A stretch of 64,000 nt of DNA from Calonectria ilicicola (lineage: Eukaryota > Ascomycota > Sordariomycetes > Hypocreales > Nectriaceae), in NCBI GenBank assembly GCA_020809705.1, contig CP085825.1, forward strand, positions 6,820,001 through 6,884,000, written 5' to 3'. Of the stretch, positions 1 to 12,141 are shown one piece after another; positions within the stretch are counted from its first letter, which is position 1, and each line of letters starts with the position of its first letter. A program made the translations under genes and the position numbers. The notes under the pieces are model-generated. The model was not told where the DNA came from. It was given only the letters and a program-made list of their open reading frames with translations, and did not search any database.

Positions 1-1
1 T

Positions 2-1063
2 TCCCAGATCAAAAGTGCAACGACTTTATCCTTAGACAAGTACAGGGTGGCTTTAAGCCCGTCTGTTGTTTCCTCTAGCAGGACTGTCGCCTTGGGTAAC
101 CATGAGACCCTCGTTTTCCCACCCGCCCCTGGTTTCTCCGCCAAAAGGAAATACGAGCAGCTAAAAAAACGGCGAGAGGCGGAATGGCATAATGCGGTTA
201 AACTCCAGGAGGCAACGGCGGACACTTTGTTAAGGCTCGATGAGTTGTTCAAGTTAGACCTCCAGGTAATAGGAGAGATCACCTGTCCTTATTACCTTTA
301 CGCTCTCCCTGCCCAAGAGGTATTTGATGAACGGAAATGGCAGTGAGTATTCATATGGCTCTCAACAAGCAAATCGCCATCCTCTGTTATTTACGTTAAA
401 TTTTGGAAGATTGCTAACCGATTTTGTAGAAATCATGTCAAAGCTGACCTTGATCCGTATGTGTGCCTTTTTGAGGACTGCGATGAGCCAGACATACTAT
501 ACCATCACAGCGATGAATGGCTAAAGCATATGCACCAGCACGGAAGGCAGTGGCGCTGTTCCTCCCACCGCAAGTTAAGTCCCTTTCCAACTTGCGAAGA
601 GTACATGGAACACATGCGGAAAGATCATAAGAACAAACTAGGCGATGTGGAGCTGCGCGCCCTGGCAAACAGGAGTGCTCGCAAAACAGTGAAGCTATTT
701 CCGTCGTGCCCGCTATGCGGTATTGACGCGGCCGAGGGTGATACCCGACTGGAAGATCACATCATCGGACACTTGAGGTCCGTGGCCCTCAAGTCCCTGC
801 CAAGTTACCAAGATGAGATATTAAACGACGCTGGAAGTGGAACTGATAGCGCCGATGGTTCAAGGCCGCATAGCAGGAGCACACTTAGGGATCTTGAAGC
901 TGATGAGGACATGCTTGACATTAGAGCAGAAAGTTTCTGGGATAATTGGAGACCTCAGCTAATTGAGAATGACGCTACAAAATTTCTAGGAGATGCTCAT
1001 CTTGAAGCAGACGCGAGTCACGAAAATGCCTTGGTGGCCAGCTGGAAGGTTTGGGACTATTGA
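2..1063 (+). pseudogene. C2H2-like (acuF-type) zinc-finger region, 5' end outside window, broken by frameshift
   Basis: The frame is open from base 2, so the gene starts upstream of the window. An 87-bp intron (343-429, GTGAGT...GTAG) joins two exons: the codon split as CA/A restores Gln and the protein runs on as N-H-V-K-A-D-L-D-P-Y. The protein holds several C2H2/C2HC-like pairs: a CPYYLYALP segment, C-x4-C...H-x3-H around CLFEDC, C-x2-H after WRC, and CPLCG with a later H-x3-H. This is the pattern of the fungal acuF-like C2H2 region, usually found in regulatory or STAND-type proteins. The frame stops at 1061-1063 (W-D-Y-stop). Shifting by one base at that point gives E-D-D-P-I-I-Q and stays open into the SH3-like part, so I read this as a one-base frameshift in one longer gene rather than a natural end. 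No catalytic domain is visible. Domain call fairly sure, exact family moderately. Confidence 0.6.
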
Positions 1064-2640
1064 GGACGATCCCATCATTCAAACGATTCTACAGCTGAAG
1101 AAGGAGGGTTCAGAGAAAGGCAAAACTGTAATGACAGCTGAACCAAATACATCGCCCACATCATCCGTACCCGCCACGCAGAGCAACCTCCAAGAGGTCC
1201 TTCCTGTCGAGCAGCAGCCGGGCCCAGAACCTTTCCACGCCTTCTTGCGCGCCTTCTTGCGCGCCTTCTACCCCTTCCACACTGAAAAAGTAGAATCCGA
1301 CTCAAGCGTGACAGTGCCGCTAAAAGAGGGGGATATCATCCTAGTGCACTCGATCCACGCCAACGGATGGGTCGATGGCACGCTGCTCACCTCGGGCGCT
1401 CGCGGATGACTCCCTAGTAACTACTGCGAACCCTACGAGCCTGCCGATATCTGCAACCTTCTAAAGACCTTGCTAGAGTTTTGGGACCTCATGCGAACCA
1501 CTGCCAATAATGAGAAGGAGATCTTTGGCAACCCGACATTCATGCGTAATATAATTGCAGGAGTACGATTACTACTGGTAAGTTATCCCGGTGCTTGGCA
1601 CCCGCCGTCTTGCTAAACTTCTAATCTAAGGGTTGTGTATAGGAGCGGACAAACTGCTTGAATAGGGAGAGTCCTTTCATTCTGAGAAACGATGCTCTAC
1701 GCAGGCGCCGCAAGTCTTTGCTCTCTACCCTCTCGTCGCTAGTCAAGGCGGTCAAGCGATTACAAGAAGCCGTAGCGATCCCCTCACTCGACGACAATAT
1801 CGATGAAACTGTTGGTGAGGTGATCTTAACAGCTTTTAAAGTTGTAGTGAAGGGAGTCTACTTTATGGACGTTCTCGAAGAGGACCGACAGGCGCGAGTA
1901 CCAACGTCTGTCACTATCTTGTCCACGATTCTCGAAGAGGACCAACAGGCATGAGTGCCATCGTCTCTTACTGTCATGTCCACGATTCTCAAAGAGTCCT
2001 CTGATCCCCCCACGCGAGTTTCTCTTGTCAGCCGTCGTCACTGCCCAGGGCTCATCGTCCTGTCATAGAGCTTTTGGGGCGGAGCTACGATACGTTTCTT
2101 TCACATCTTGGCTCTTCGATTGGCCGCCTCGTCCTTGAGTCTCAATCGCGATCTGGGCTTGGCCCGTCAATTAGGGAATACGCGCACTCTGGTGGTGAGC
2201 TGCTGGCAGTAATTGATCACATCAACTACGACTCTGCGGCTCTCGCCGGGGCGCGAGCCAAGTTAATTCACCAGATTCAGGAACTCGTTCACGTAGCTCG
2301 CAAAGCCCTGGTCAGTGCCGCATCGGAGGAAGCTGACCTGATCACGCCACAAGACAGCAGTAGACTCGTCAATTCTGCCTCGGGCTGCAGGAGTGCAGTT
2401 GATGAATGCGTTGCCAAGGCCAATCTTGTCATTAAGCGTACTGGCGACTTTGAGTTGGAGCTTGAGACCAGCAGTCTCAGCGTCGATCTTGAGATTCTCG
2501 GAATCGATCTTAACATTCTCAATATCGAAACGAAACCACATGACAAGATCCCGTCCGTAGCCAGCCCTACGACAGCAACCAATATCGCCGACTCAAACCT
2601 TTCTTCTAGCTTTTCCACGTCCGGGTCCCGACGACAGTGA
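1064..2640 (+). pseudogene. Decayed SH3 + Cdc25-type Ras-GEF middle region, catalytic domain absent
   Basis: From about 1065 the frame encodes a linker, then an SH3-like domain (AFYPFH...GDIILVHSIHANGW). The conserved Trp of the expected G-W-x-P-S-N-Y-C end of the SH3 fold is a TGA stop at 1407-1409; after it the same frame reads LPSNYCEPYEP. A 65-bp intron (1578-1642, GTAAGT...ATAG) leads to ERTNCLNRES and a basic helical stretch. These segments resemble the non-catalytic half of fungal Cdc25-type Ras exchange factors. A tandem duplication at 1871-2000 breaks the frame; coding character resumes in another frame at about 2074 and ends at 2640. No RasGEF_N or RasGEF catalytic domain follows, so exchange activity is not encoded here. 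Upstream it joins the C2H2-like region by a frameshift, suggesting a former fusion gene. Cdc25 relationship is from family memory. Confidence 0.55.
1871..1994 (+). repeat. 56/57-bp imperfect tandem duplication inside the pseudogene
   Basis: Copies begin at 1871 (GTTCTCGAAGAGGACC), 1927 (GATTCTCGAAGAGGACC) and 1984 (GATTCTCAAAGAG, partial). The first spacing is 56 bp, not a multiple of three, so the duplication breaks the frame. Copy 1 has CGA where copy 2 has TGA, and other differences are also mostly transitions. Confidence 0.75.
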
Positions 2641-5600
2641 GTCGTCACTATCAACAAATCACCCTCCGAGGACCCTTTGGCCACGACTCCCACCAACTGT
2701 CGGTACGAACAGACTACCACTACTACTCTCACTGTACAAAGGCCACCCTTATGTCATAATTTTCTAGTGTTGTATGATCAATTTAGGCGAGGATAACGCT
2801 CCAAGGTGTTCGCTTTGTATGGTCCTATATGTGTACGGCTGGGGTTCTCTCATGGCCATATCTTAGCTTTCTGGTTGTTGGTTACTTTTAGCTTTACAAT
2901 ACATCACTAACTTTATTGGTACTCTTGCCCCGTCAATTGAAGGGTCTATCTATCTAGGTCTCTTATAACTGTTGTTGCAAGCTAGCTACGGGTGCTCTCC
3001 CCCGCAGCCCTAGTTGTTGTGACTGTTGTTAGTCTCATTGGCTGGGGCCCCGGCTGCGGCACAACCAATAATCGTTAGATAATCGCATCACCACGTTTTA
3101 CTGTATCTGTATGTAATTTTGGGCTATGGGCAGCCTACGGCAGCCCCAGTTGATTCGGGCTTTGCTGCATCAGTCGGGCTAAAAGGTGTCCAGATTCATC
3201 TTACAGAACAGTGGGAAAGAGCTCTGTGGGACATAATGGAGTAGCAGGATGAGAAGAATATCAGAAGAGTACGATGGTTTCGACATTTCTCCGAATCACA
3301 GTAGGAAAAAATCGGTGTTTTCTATCATCAAAGGCGCGTCGTGGATTTGTGATTATCATTAGCATGATGCAATTGTTCTCAGAGGGTATTCTAATCTTGG
3401 CTGTTGGCCCAGTTCAAGCCCCCTATTGAAATAAAGATTACCATACGCTGGGAAACTTGAAAATGTAGCTCATAGGTTCGAATCCAGCATCAGACTATTC
3501 TACCTCACGATTCTAGTAGATTAACCATCCTTTTCTAGTTAAATCTTATCCAAATAGCCACCTGTCGTGGGCAGATAATTGCGGTGGCCTTCGAGAAAAA
3601 CGCAAATAAAGTTTCCGCCGCTATAACTTAGTCCATGGGTGACAAACGCACAAGACCAACGTGTCATATCATGTGGGCTGTTGTCCGTTTTGAGAATTGC
3701 CACCAATGCCAATTCTTAAACATTCTTTTTTTACTGATGTAGGAGATTGAATGAATGTCAACACTGGCCTTGAACATGATTTCTCAAAGTGCATGAATCA
3801 TTCAAATGGCCGCTTAAAGTAGTGGTTGTATTCTTCACAAGCATCCTTGTTGGAGATTAATTGCCTCAAGTATTTCGGTACATCTATTCTTTGTATCCCC
3901 CGTCTAGTAGCCCAAACTCACCTTGCCGAATAGGCGCAATGATTATCGCTCACAGATACCGTACACTCGTAGTCTATGTCTGTCAGACCTATAATACAAT
4001 TTACACGGGCAGCATCAAGATGGAGGCTTTTGACCCCCATTCATCATCAATACTATTAATTAAAATGTGATGTTAGTACGTTTTTCTTCAAACGCCGCTT
4101 AAATAAGCACGATCCTAGAAAATATAGCTCAGCGCGTTTAACATCCTCAATCCATTTTCCCTATCAACCCATTTGCCGCGCTCAATCCTGTCTAGCATTC
4201 TTTTTAGCTTGCCCATCATCGGACCACAAATTTGTATCATCTATCGACGTCATCCATCACAAGTCCCTTGACCCTTGTACCCTGAAATCTAGGACTCTAG
4301 GATTGTTGCCTCTTGCCACGTCCTAATCCATCAGTGAAAGCGGGTCGAAGCTAGATATGATCCATTCGGTCTTATTGAGCTTGTTGACGTCACTAGCGTG
4401 CAACCAGCTTCGATTCCTTCAGCCTAAACGCCGATGGCGGCCATCCTGCTGCCAGTTAGGCTTCATAGTTGCTTTTTCCAGGCATAGACTTTGAGGCCAG
4501 CGCAGAGGCGGCCGTACACCTGACCTCGAGGAGTTTCTGGATTAGGCATTGAACGAAGGGCGTTAGCATGTATCATCACACGTATCATCACACTTCACAA
4601 AAGCAAATATCATGAAGTAGTTGATCCTTGTCGCAAAGGGACAATTTTCCATAGCCAATACCAGCCGTTGCCACGTGGAGCCGCGGACCCGTAATGCTCC
4701 ATTTGAGAATTCTCTTCGCCCACATGCCGGTGACTATGCAAAGGCAAGAGTTAAAATTCCAAAGCGGCATATAACCAGCTTAACCCGTCCTGCGGGTCGC
4801 TCTTTTTGGCAGTGCCCTTACTTATTCCAGAACCCGGGATTCCCAAGCTGAAGTCTGCATACGCGTCGCCACTCCACCAACTTTAGCTCTATGCACTGCA
4901 ACACTGATGACCTTGAGCGCATCAAGTCCCATAACTCCCAGCTCATGCAGAGATCTTCTTGTATCCTTGCCGTGAGTCAAAACGTAGAGCAAGTTTGCGG
5001 CACATCTCAGCTGCAAGCCCTACTTCCCGGCTCCCAGTTACCCGAGTTTGTCAGGCAAGGTCTGTCGATCTAGCCGTGATAGGGTGGTATCGATCACTTG
5101 ATCATCCGGCTAGGCTCACTCAGCCCTTTGATCTACACGCTCATTGCTCGTTTCGGGGTGCCGTCGGGATACTGCTAGCCGAGAGGAGGCATACATCTGT
5201 TTTCAGCTGGAGCGGTGAGTGTGGAATCACCAACTCTTCGGGATTTGTCGCGCTTCACCAGGCCATGTAGTAGACTAGCACTATAAAAGACGTCACTCAA
5301 GAAAACTTTTGGTTTGCCAAGTCCTGTAATCATCGCTGCCGACACGTGCGTGACATGACCGGCCACACCGTCTGCAGCAATAAGGCACAGTTTAGGGTAG
5401 TCTGCTGGATGAGCGTCCGGGATAGCAGTATGCTTTTCTAGGGTGTCACTTTTGGATTACGGCAATCATAAGTCCGTGCCATATTACGACGACTAGGGAA
5501 ATGGAAAATGGCAAAAAGAGGCAAAGGAAAGAGACAGACGGGAAGACAGAGCAACGGTGGCGTGATTTCAACGTCAGTCACGATGACCTGGTAAAGACTG

Positions 5601-6253
5601 ACAGATCTGGTCGCCAAGGGTTGAAAAGTGACCAGGTCCGTGGTTCAATGACAATCCTATCCGCTCTTGGGTCCGACCACCTGGCCTTTGCTTTTTTTTT
5701 TTGCGAATATGTTTCATGGTTTGCAATATTCCTCGTATTCAGCACACGTACTCAACCCCACCCCTCAGCAAAGCAACGCATTAATTGTATCAATCCCACC
5801 AGAAACCACATTGAAATTCATTCCTGTACAGCCGCAGATGTCAATAGCATCGCCGGACTTTAGCCCGAGCGTCCGGGAGGTTGGGAAAGAGCGGGTCGTT
5901 CAGGGAATAAGCCGTGCCAGACGATTGCATAAATACACCAGACGCTAGACGACGGAATTTCTACGCTAAAAAAGTCCCTGCCATACTGATCCTGGGCGGG
6001 TAGATAACGCCTGACAGGTTCTAGATCTCATCCCGTGGTCCATCCGAGGAAGTAGGCAGGGCTGCCGTTTAGAGTGTGGAAACGAATATTCGATGCGGGG
6101 GAGAATGAATTTGGGAGTGCAGGAAGGTTTTCCACGTGGAATCAATTAAAAGAAGAAGAAAAGTTTGTTTGGTGGTCATGGCGGATTCGATGAGAAAAAT
6201 GAAATTCGTTAAATTACTATGTGGTATTATTTATTTAAAAAAGAAATATGGGC
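2641..6253. other. Intergenic, no supported gene
   Basis: Only short open frames without recognizable motifs or splice structure. Short GC-rich patches rich in GCAGCCC/GGGCTG words occur around 2990-3180. Two T-arm-like words (GTTCAAGCC near 3411, GGTTCGAATCC near 3474) lack matching stems. A T run lies at 5692-5701. Confidence 0.5.
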
Positions 6254-7814
6254 TCAACTTGATGCTGATTTGGTCTTCAACTCGAAGAACTGACCAATCT
6301 TGTGCTCGAAGGGTGCCAGAGGGTGCTCCTCGCCGAGCCCCATGTCCTTCATCTTATAACGAGGGTTTGTTGTGTGCATCGCCATATAGCCCCTGACGCT
6401 TTCATTCCATGACTGTTCGTAAATGCCCCTGCCCTTTAGGATTGCCTCGACCCGTCGGGCAGCTCCAATGGACTCCTTATTCACCTCTGTTAGTACTTGT
6501 AGGATGGGCTTTGCCTCACTGAGTGCCCTGTTGTGGAGATAATTCCTGGTGTCACCACCAATCTCTTCCTTGTAAAATCTGCCTCGTGTGTTAGCGAATT
6601 TACCAAACGGGTAAGAAGGAGGGGAGCGGCGCAGGCGGAAGCGGAGGCGGGAAGGGGGCGGGAAAGCGCTTACGATAGAACATCGTTGGAGATGTCAATA
6701 AATCTAGCCATGTCGGGGATCGCTTCTAAGAAAGCAGCAACATCGGGGTACATGGACTTGGGATAGCAGAAGACGGCGTAAGCGACGTTCATTCCCGACA
6801 TGTCTCTGTAGAAGTCGGGGAACTGCTTGCCGGCCTTTGTGACGAGCATGTTCTGGAAGCCAGCGTGGCGCTCCAGCAAGTTACTGGTCAGAAACTTGAG
6901 AACCGAAATTTGCAGCAAGTTTGCTAGCACGGGGTCGAAATGATCGTGGGCCTCTCGAAGCAGACCTGCAATGCCTTCGAGAAGATTGTTGGGCTGTTTC
7001 TCGCCCCGCGAGAAACGCTGGTTGAAGAGCAGGGCCTCCTCGACCATCTCATCGTTTTGTCCCACAATGTCATCATACTGGACGACGAGCCATGTGAAGA
7101 GACCGACGTAGCCCTGCACCTCTACTGGGTGGCGGGGGTGAGCGAGCTATGGAGTTTGTTAGAATTGCTTTTTTTTCGCCTCCTTGAATCTCTCTTTCCA
7201 AGAACCCTTGAAAGAAAAAGTACAAAAAGAAACGTGAGTGAAAAAAAAAACAAGAAAAGATGGGTGTAACGGTAACATACCAGTCCTTCGGCATAACCTA
7301 ATCGAAAGCCCTTGGAAGATATGGGGGTATCAAGGGGCACACCGATTTCAACGGCCCTCTTGTACATGTACTCTAATAGAGCCTCGACGGCCTCGCCCTT
7401 TAGCTGAGGAGCACCTGGGTAGTTGAGCTGGTCGAGCATCTCCTGACAGATGGGACCGACCAGCTGCGCGAGCTTCTCAGGCTGCTTGCAGAGGTCATCA
7501 TCAAGTCGGATCTGATTTCGGTAGAAGAAGTCCTTCAGGGCACTAAGTAGCCTCCTCCAAGGGGCGGTAGCAGCGGCGTGAACATCGTAACCAAACATAG
7601 TGCCGCTGGAAGCACTCTGAACTTCAGGGTCAAGGAGGAAACTGTGGGAATAAAAAGGTTAGGCTAGAGAGCACAGACTGTAGACTAAAGTTCAGATGAA
7701 ACGCACCATACGGGGGAGGACCTGGACTTTTATTGTAGTGCCCGACGAGCTCGAACTACTGACCGGGGAGGCGAAACGGTCGATGGAAGAAGTGGATAAT
7801 CGAACAGCTCCCAT
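6254..7814 (-). CDS. TRI5-family sesquiterpene synthase (longiborneol/trichodiene synthase-like)
   Basis: Predicted to cyclise farnesyl diphosphate to a sesquiterpene in the cytosol. Three exons are clear: 7281-7641, 6674-7119 and 6254-6578, with introns 7120-7280 and 6579-6673. Splicing the last intron creates the metal-binding NSE motif N-D-V-L-S-F-Y-K-E, split after NDVL(S). The upstream acidic motif is Q-Y-D-D-I-V-G-Q-N-D, and the fold is all-helical, about 375 residues from the first sure exon, normal for the TRI5 family. The 5' end is unresolved: the acceptor at 7641/7642 (CTAACC...CACAG) gives FLLDPEVQS, but the best start (ATG at 7814, giving MGAVRLSTSS and ending KVQVLPRM) does not join in phase with a GT donor, while another frame with a phase-2 donor lacks a start. 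An extra exon, a sequence error or a frameshift are possible. No P450, regulator or transporter flanks it, so it looks like an orphan. The exact product cannot be told. Confidence 0.75.
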
Positions 7815-8657
7815 TCCTGAACCTTTTTTAAATTCAGTGCTGTTGGTTCGATGTAGTATCTACGGTATAGTGGGCTAAAATGCTTCGTTGTGTTGGTTGC
7901 AGATGCAGGTCGCCACCCCGGTAGTTCGTCGAGTGTGGAACGGAACGGGGGCGAGGGAAGACAGGGCAGGGTTATGGAGCAGGAAACTAGGCAGGTAGGT
8001 GGATGGGATGGGCAAACATCAAGCCGGTTATCTTGCAGAAATGACGGGATGGGACATGGCATGGCGAGCACGCAACAACGTGACAGCAAAAGTGGCGCTG
8101 GGTGAGGGTTGTAGAATAGCTGGGGGCCTTGATCAGGAATGGGATGGGCCCCTTCAATTACTCTTTTGGAGAAGTGTAGACCATGTTGGTTTCCCGTCTC
8201 TCTCTCAAGCGTCGAGAGGCACAGCAAGTCCTCGACAGCTGCACAACGATGGAACTTGGCTGCGTCACGGCCGACCACTTGGTGTTCATCGGCCCACAGA
8301 GGTCGAGAGGCGAGCAGGGCACCTCCCGGGCGTGTCCAGCGCAAGCGGAGATGACGGTCCGGAGCTAGGAGGAAGGGAGCAGGACGAGACTCCGGGGAAT
8401 GAGTTAATAGCTCGCGGCGAATCCTTCCCGGGGGAGTTTAGGGGACGGGGAGGGAAGGACGAGAGGCTTACGGCTTCTGGCGATGCTTGCGGGAAAGGGC
8501 CAGGTACTGGTTTGTGTGGTGGTGCGACAGCTGCCGTGTTACTATGTTACTGGTTGCGAGATGGTTGATCCCTTGCTACGATGAAATGGACTACTAAACC
8601 CAGTTACCCTTAGCCGAGAGAGCAATATGACTAGGACGACTAGGAAAAGGGAAGAGG

Positions 8658-8678
8658 AAAAAAAAAAAAAAAAAAAAA
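8658..8678 (+). repeat. 21-bp poly-A run followed by CA-rich tract
   Basis: An uninterrupted A run, then ACATACACATCCACATGCACATCC-like words up to about 8728. Simple sequence with no further structure seen. Confidence 0.8.
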
Positions 8679-9242
8679 GTACGAAGTACATACACATCCA
8701 CATGCACATCCACACGCTCACACACAGGGAGCTAAGGCGAGACGCGGTCTGGCGCGGTCTGGAAACAAGACATGGACGAACCAAACCCAAGTGCCTGGGT
8801 GATAACGGCAAACTTACGAGTCAGTGGGACTGTCAAAACATGTGGTGGGGCAGCAAAACCGTTGCACCCTTGCAGGCGCCGCAGCGTGGGCCGGGCTCAG
8901 TGGGGAATATCCGGGGGGCAAACGCTAAAGGGCAAACTACGCTTGTCCATGGTATGATAAATGCCTCCGTAATCAGGGCGCGCCGCACCCATTGTGTCCC
9001 ATCATGTCCCATAGTGTACCCATTCCGGGGCGGGTTTTACTGCATGAAGGAAGGCTGGCCCAGAAGGGACGGCCAGCGGCAGCAGCAGCACAACATCCGC
9101 GGCGGTGCGGTGCTGGACCTGGTGCTGGAGCCGGCGCTGGAGCTGGCGTTGGCGCTGGCGCCGATAGCTGCCACTGCTGCTATTGTGTACCTGCTGTACT
9201 ACTACTCCTGCGCGGCGTTGCCCCTCGCATTCTCTTTTTTTT

Positions 9243-9617
9243 AGCCCTCTCTCTCTCTCTCGCTCTCTGTCCTTAGACTAAGCCTCGCTCTCGCTCAGCA
9301 GCAGCGTCCATTTCATTCCCTTTAGAGTTTACCAGTCACGTCACGGCCGCCAAGACCTGGGACGGCAATTGGCGAGCACTCTGCCGCAGCCAATTAACGC
9401 AGTGCCGCGCTCCAAGGGTCTGTCCGGCTGCTGCAACCAACGAACCAACAGACAGGCCGGCGGGTTTTTGTTGGTTGGTTGACTGCACTGCGCGCTGCAC
9501 TGCATTGCACCACCCATCGCCACCACTACCACTACCGCCACCACTACCGCCACCGGCATGCGCGTGTCCACGGGCCGGGCAGCCAGAAGAAGCCATCCAT
9601 CCCATCCCATCCCATCA
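9243..9617 (+). repeat. Microsatellite-rich stretch (CT)n, (CCR)n and (CCATC)n
   Basis: A CT dinucleotide run at about 9245-9270, CCACTACC/CCGCC triplets at about 9511-9556 and four CCATC units at about 9594-9617. A related (AACC)n run lies at about 10754-10770 in the HET leader. Confidence 0.65.
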
Positions 9618-10801
9618 AAAGGCAACGCACGCCGAATCGAGTGGCGCTATGTACGCTGCAGCCACAGGGGCACAGGGGGGCCCCCCGCAGCACCAAATTA
9701 TCACTTAGCACAGAAACTACCCCATTCCAAAGCTGCGAAAAGAGCTCACGCCGCATGGAAACTGGCCAAAAGCTTCCATTACGATCCGAATACTACGCAA
9801 ACGGCCTGAAACCGCATCAAGGTTCAAGGACCAGTGCTCGCAAACGGCAACAATTCGAGAATGTGTGGACCTCGCACCTCTCTGCCGTCCAGGGGACCTG
9901 GGGGGGCATTCCGCTTCTAAAAAGCTGAAAGAGGAGGGTCGCACCAAGAGAAGAGACCCAGAGACAGACAAGCTCTGTCCCGTTGTGTCTTGTCTCTCTC
10001 GGCCTTGGGCGGGCGGTAACTTTCGTGACCCCTACAATGGCCCCCCCACCATCATAGTCTGTACTACCCACCCGACAACCCTACAATGAGTGCCCCTCCC
10101 CTCCCCCTCCCCCGACCATAATAGGCCATCGCCCATAGTACACAGCACTACCACGCATACACAGCACCAGCCCAGGCCGCGCTAGCTGCTCTCCCCTGCC
10201 CTCGCGGCGCTAGCCAGGGGCTTCGGGGCGCTAGCCGCAGGCTTGACAGGCTACAGGGTTCTGCGCTTCCTGGCGTCTTCCTCTTTGCCCAAGGCCAAGG
10301 GATCCCTTTCTGCAACACTTTGTTTCTGCAAGCCATTCCTCGTGGCCGCCACCATCCCCATGCTAGCATGAACCCATTCCCTCCCCAGCCCTTATTTGGA
10401 TGCGCGCTCTGCCGTGATTACTGCTGAAATTGCCTGCACGTATCGCAGCAAATAGACTTTGCCCTCGTGCGGGCATCCCTGCGCGCCATGCCCACACGGG
10501 CTGCGTTTTGAGTGCTGTTGGTTGTCTTGGTTCTATAAACGCCGGCACTGCCCGTTCCCGTGCCGCCGTCCTGCGTGGAGAGAAGATGCCTCTGATGCCC
10601 TCTCTTCGACCTCGACCCCTGCCCCTCCTCCGCTGCCGCTCACTCAGCTGCTAGTAGTGTGTTCCATATCCATATCCAAGTACATACCTACCTTGACTTG
10701 ACCTACCTGCCTTGCAAAACAAGCCCCCGAACCAACCGAACACTTGTGCCAGCCAACCAACCAACCAACTAACGCAACCGACCCTTCCGGATGATACGAA
10801 G

Positions 10802-12141
10802 ATGAGTCTCGCTTACCGGCGTCTTGACTCCTCCAAGCGCGAGATCCGCTTACTCGAAATCGAGTCGGCTCGCCACATCGAGGACCCCGTCGTCTGCCGC
10901 CTCGTCACCGTCCGTCTCACCGAAGAGCTCGACTTCATCGCCCTCTCGTCTCTCTACGGAGCCGCTTCCGAAACAGACAAGATCTTCGTCGGTGGCCGCC
11001 CCATCACCATCACCGCCCACCTCTCCCAGGCCCTCAAGCATGTGCGCGCCGTCTTCTATCCCACAATCTCACAGCGCTTCCAGCGCACGCCGGCCCGCCG
11101 CCCTCACCGCGCCCCGAGATGGCTCCGCCAGCTGTTCGGTGTGAGCTCGCGGGACGACGACCTCCAGCCGCGCTCGCTCCGCGTGTGGGTCGACTTCCTC
11201 TGCGTCAACCAGCGTGACGACCACGAAAAGTCCAAGCAGCTCGTCGAGATGCGCAACATCTACCGCGCCGCCGAGCTCGTCGTCGGCTGGCTGGGCCCCA
11301 AGGCCGAGTTCACCGACATCGCCATGCAGACGCTGGCCGAAATCGAGGACGCCATGCCACCGCGCTGGGGTGACCCCGGTGACAGGGAGAAGCACCCGGA
11401 GAACTATTCACCCGAGCATCGTTGGGCTGCTGACATCCAGCACATCTGGGCTCCGGGCCCCGACGGCGAGATCCCCTTCATGATGCCGCACTGGATCGGC
11501 TGCAACGACTTCATGGGTCGCCAGTACTTCCAACGCCGTTGGATCCTCGAGGAGATTGCCCTGGCTCGCTTCCCGACCTTTTTGATTGGAGACATCATCG
11601 TGCCATGGAAGCAGGTGCTCCGCTTGAATCGCATGATGGAAGAATTCAAGTACTACCCGTCTAACGTGTTTCCTCCAGTAAGTACTGCTACTAGTGTTTT
11701 TTTCCCAGACTCCTCTATATGTGGTCCCTTGTTTGGTCTTGGTCTTGTTATCTCTCTGTATCTTGTCTCTTTCTTCCACTTCTTCGGCTCTTCTACCCTG
11801 TTCAATGCCCACACCGCATGTATTCGCCCCTCCCAATCCCCCTCCCAGCCTCGGTTCGCTTATACAATTGCAACCACCACCCCCAACATGCATATACTAC
11901 TACACGAACCATTACACGTATCTATCCGCCACTGTTATGCACCTTTTGCTGACCGCCCAAACCCTACTAGGACCTGAGTGCCATGATCGCCGATCTGCCC
12001 CTGGAGACGGCCCACAAGCTGCTCGACGAGTTCGCAAAGAGAGAAGCCATGGAGGAGGCAAAGATCCTCCAGAGCACGGGCAGCCGGGCGACGTCATCCT
12101 CCCGGTCCTTCAAGCATTACGACAGCGCTAGGCAATTTTGA
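10802..12141 (+). CDS. Short HET-domain (heterokaryon incompatibility) protein
   Basis: HET proteins trigger regulated cell death when incompatible hyphae fuse. The start is the first ATG at 10802 (MSLAYRRLDSSKREIRLLEI). Exon 1 ends at 11677 (VFPP) at a GTAAGT donor; a long 293-bp intron ends CTACTAG at 11970; exon 2 (11971-12141) reads DLSAMIADLPLETAHK and stops with TGA. The product is 348 residues. HET signatures are R-E-I-R-L-L near the N terminus, W-V-D-F-L-C-V-N-Q with following acidic residues, then Q-L-V-E-M-R-N-I-Y-R-A-A-E-L-V-V-G-W-L-G, and F-x-R-R-W-I-L-E-E-I. The usual long variable C-terminal region of HET proteins is missing, so it is a compact version. Codon use is strongly C-ending in exon 1, unlike the HET gene at 47000. 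Confidence 0.75.

Larger units (their letters stand above)
7815..10801. other. Long GC-rich intergenic region with low-complexity tracts
   Basis: No open frame here has splice structure or recognizable domains. It holds an A run, CA-rich and CT-rich tracts, GGCGCT-like hexamer runs near 9115-9165, CCA/CCG triplets and CCATC pentamers. The last kilobase is pyrimidine-rich and is probably the promoter and leader of the HET gene starting at 10802. Confidence 0.5.

Noticed and set aside
2990..3180. GC-rich words GCAGCCC/GGGCTG that might be LTR remains
   Set aside because: No paired long repeat, primer-binding site or retroelement coding sequence in the window.
3405..3495. tRNA-like T-loop words (GTTCAAGCC, GGTTCGAATCC)
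   Set aside because: Flanking bases do not pair into T, D or acceptor stems and no A box lies at the right distance.
7730..8344. 204-codon open frame on the minus strand upstream of the terpene synthase
   Set aside because: Overlaps the synthase 5' end in another frame, low-complexity composition and no domain.
8627..9244. 205-codon open frame with lysine run and Leu/Ala-rich end
   Set aside because: Produced by the poly-A run and GGCGCT-type simple repeats rather than by coding sequence.
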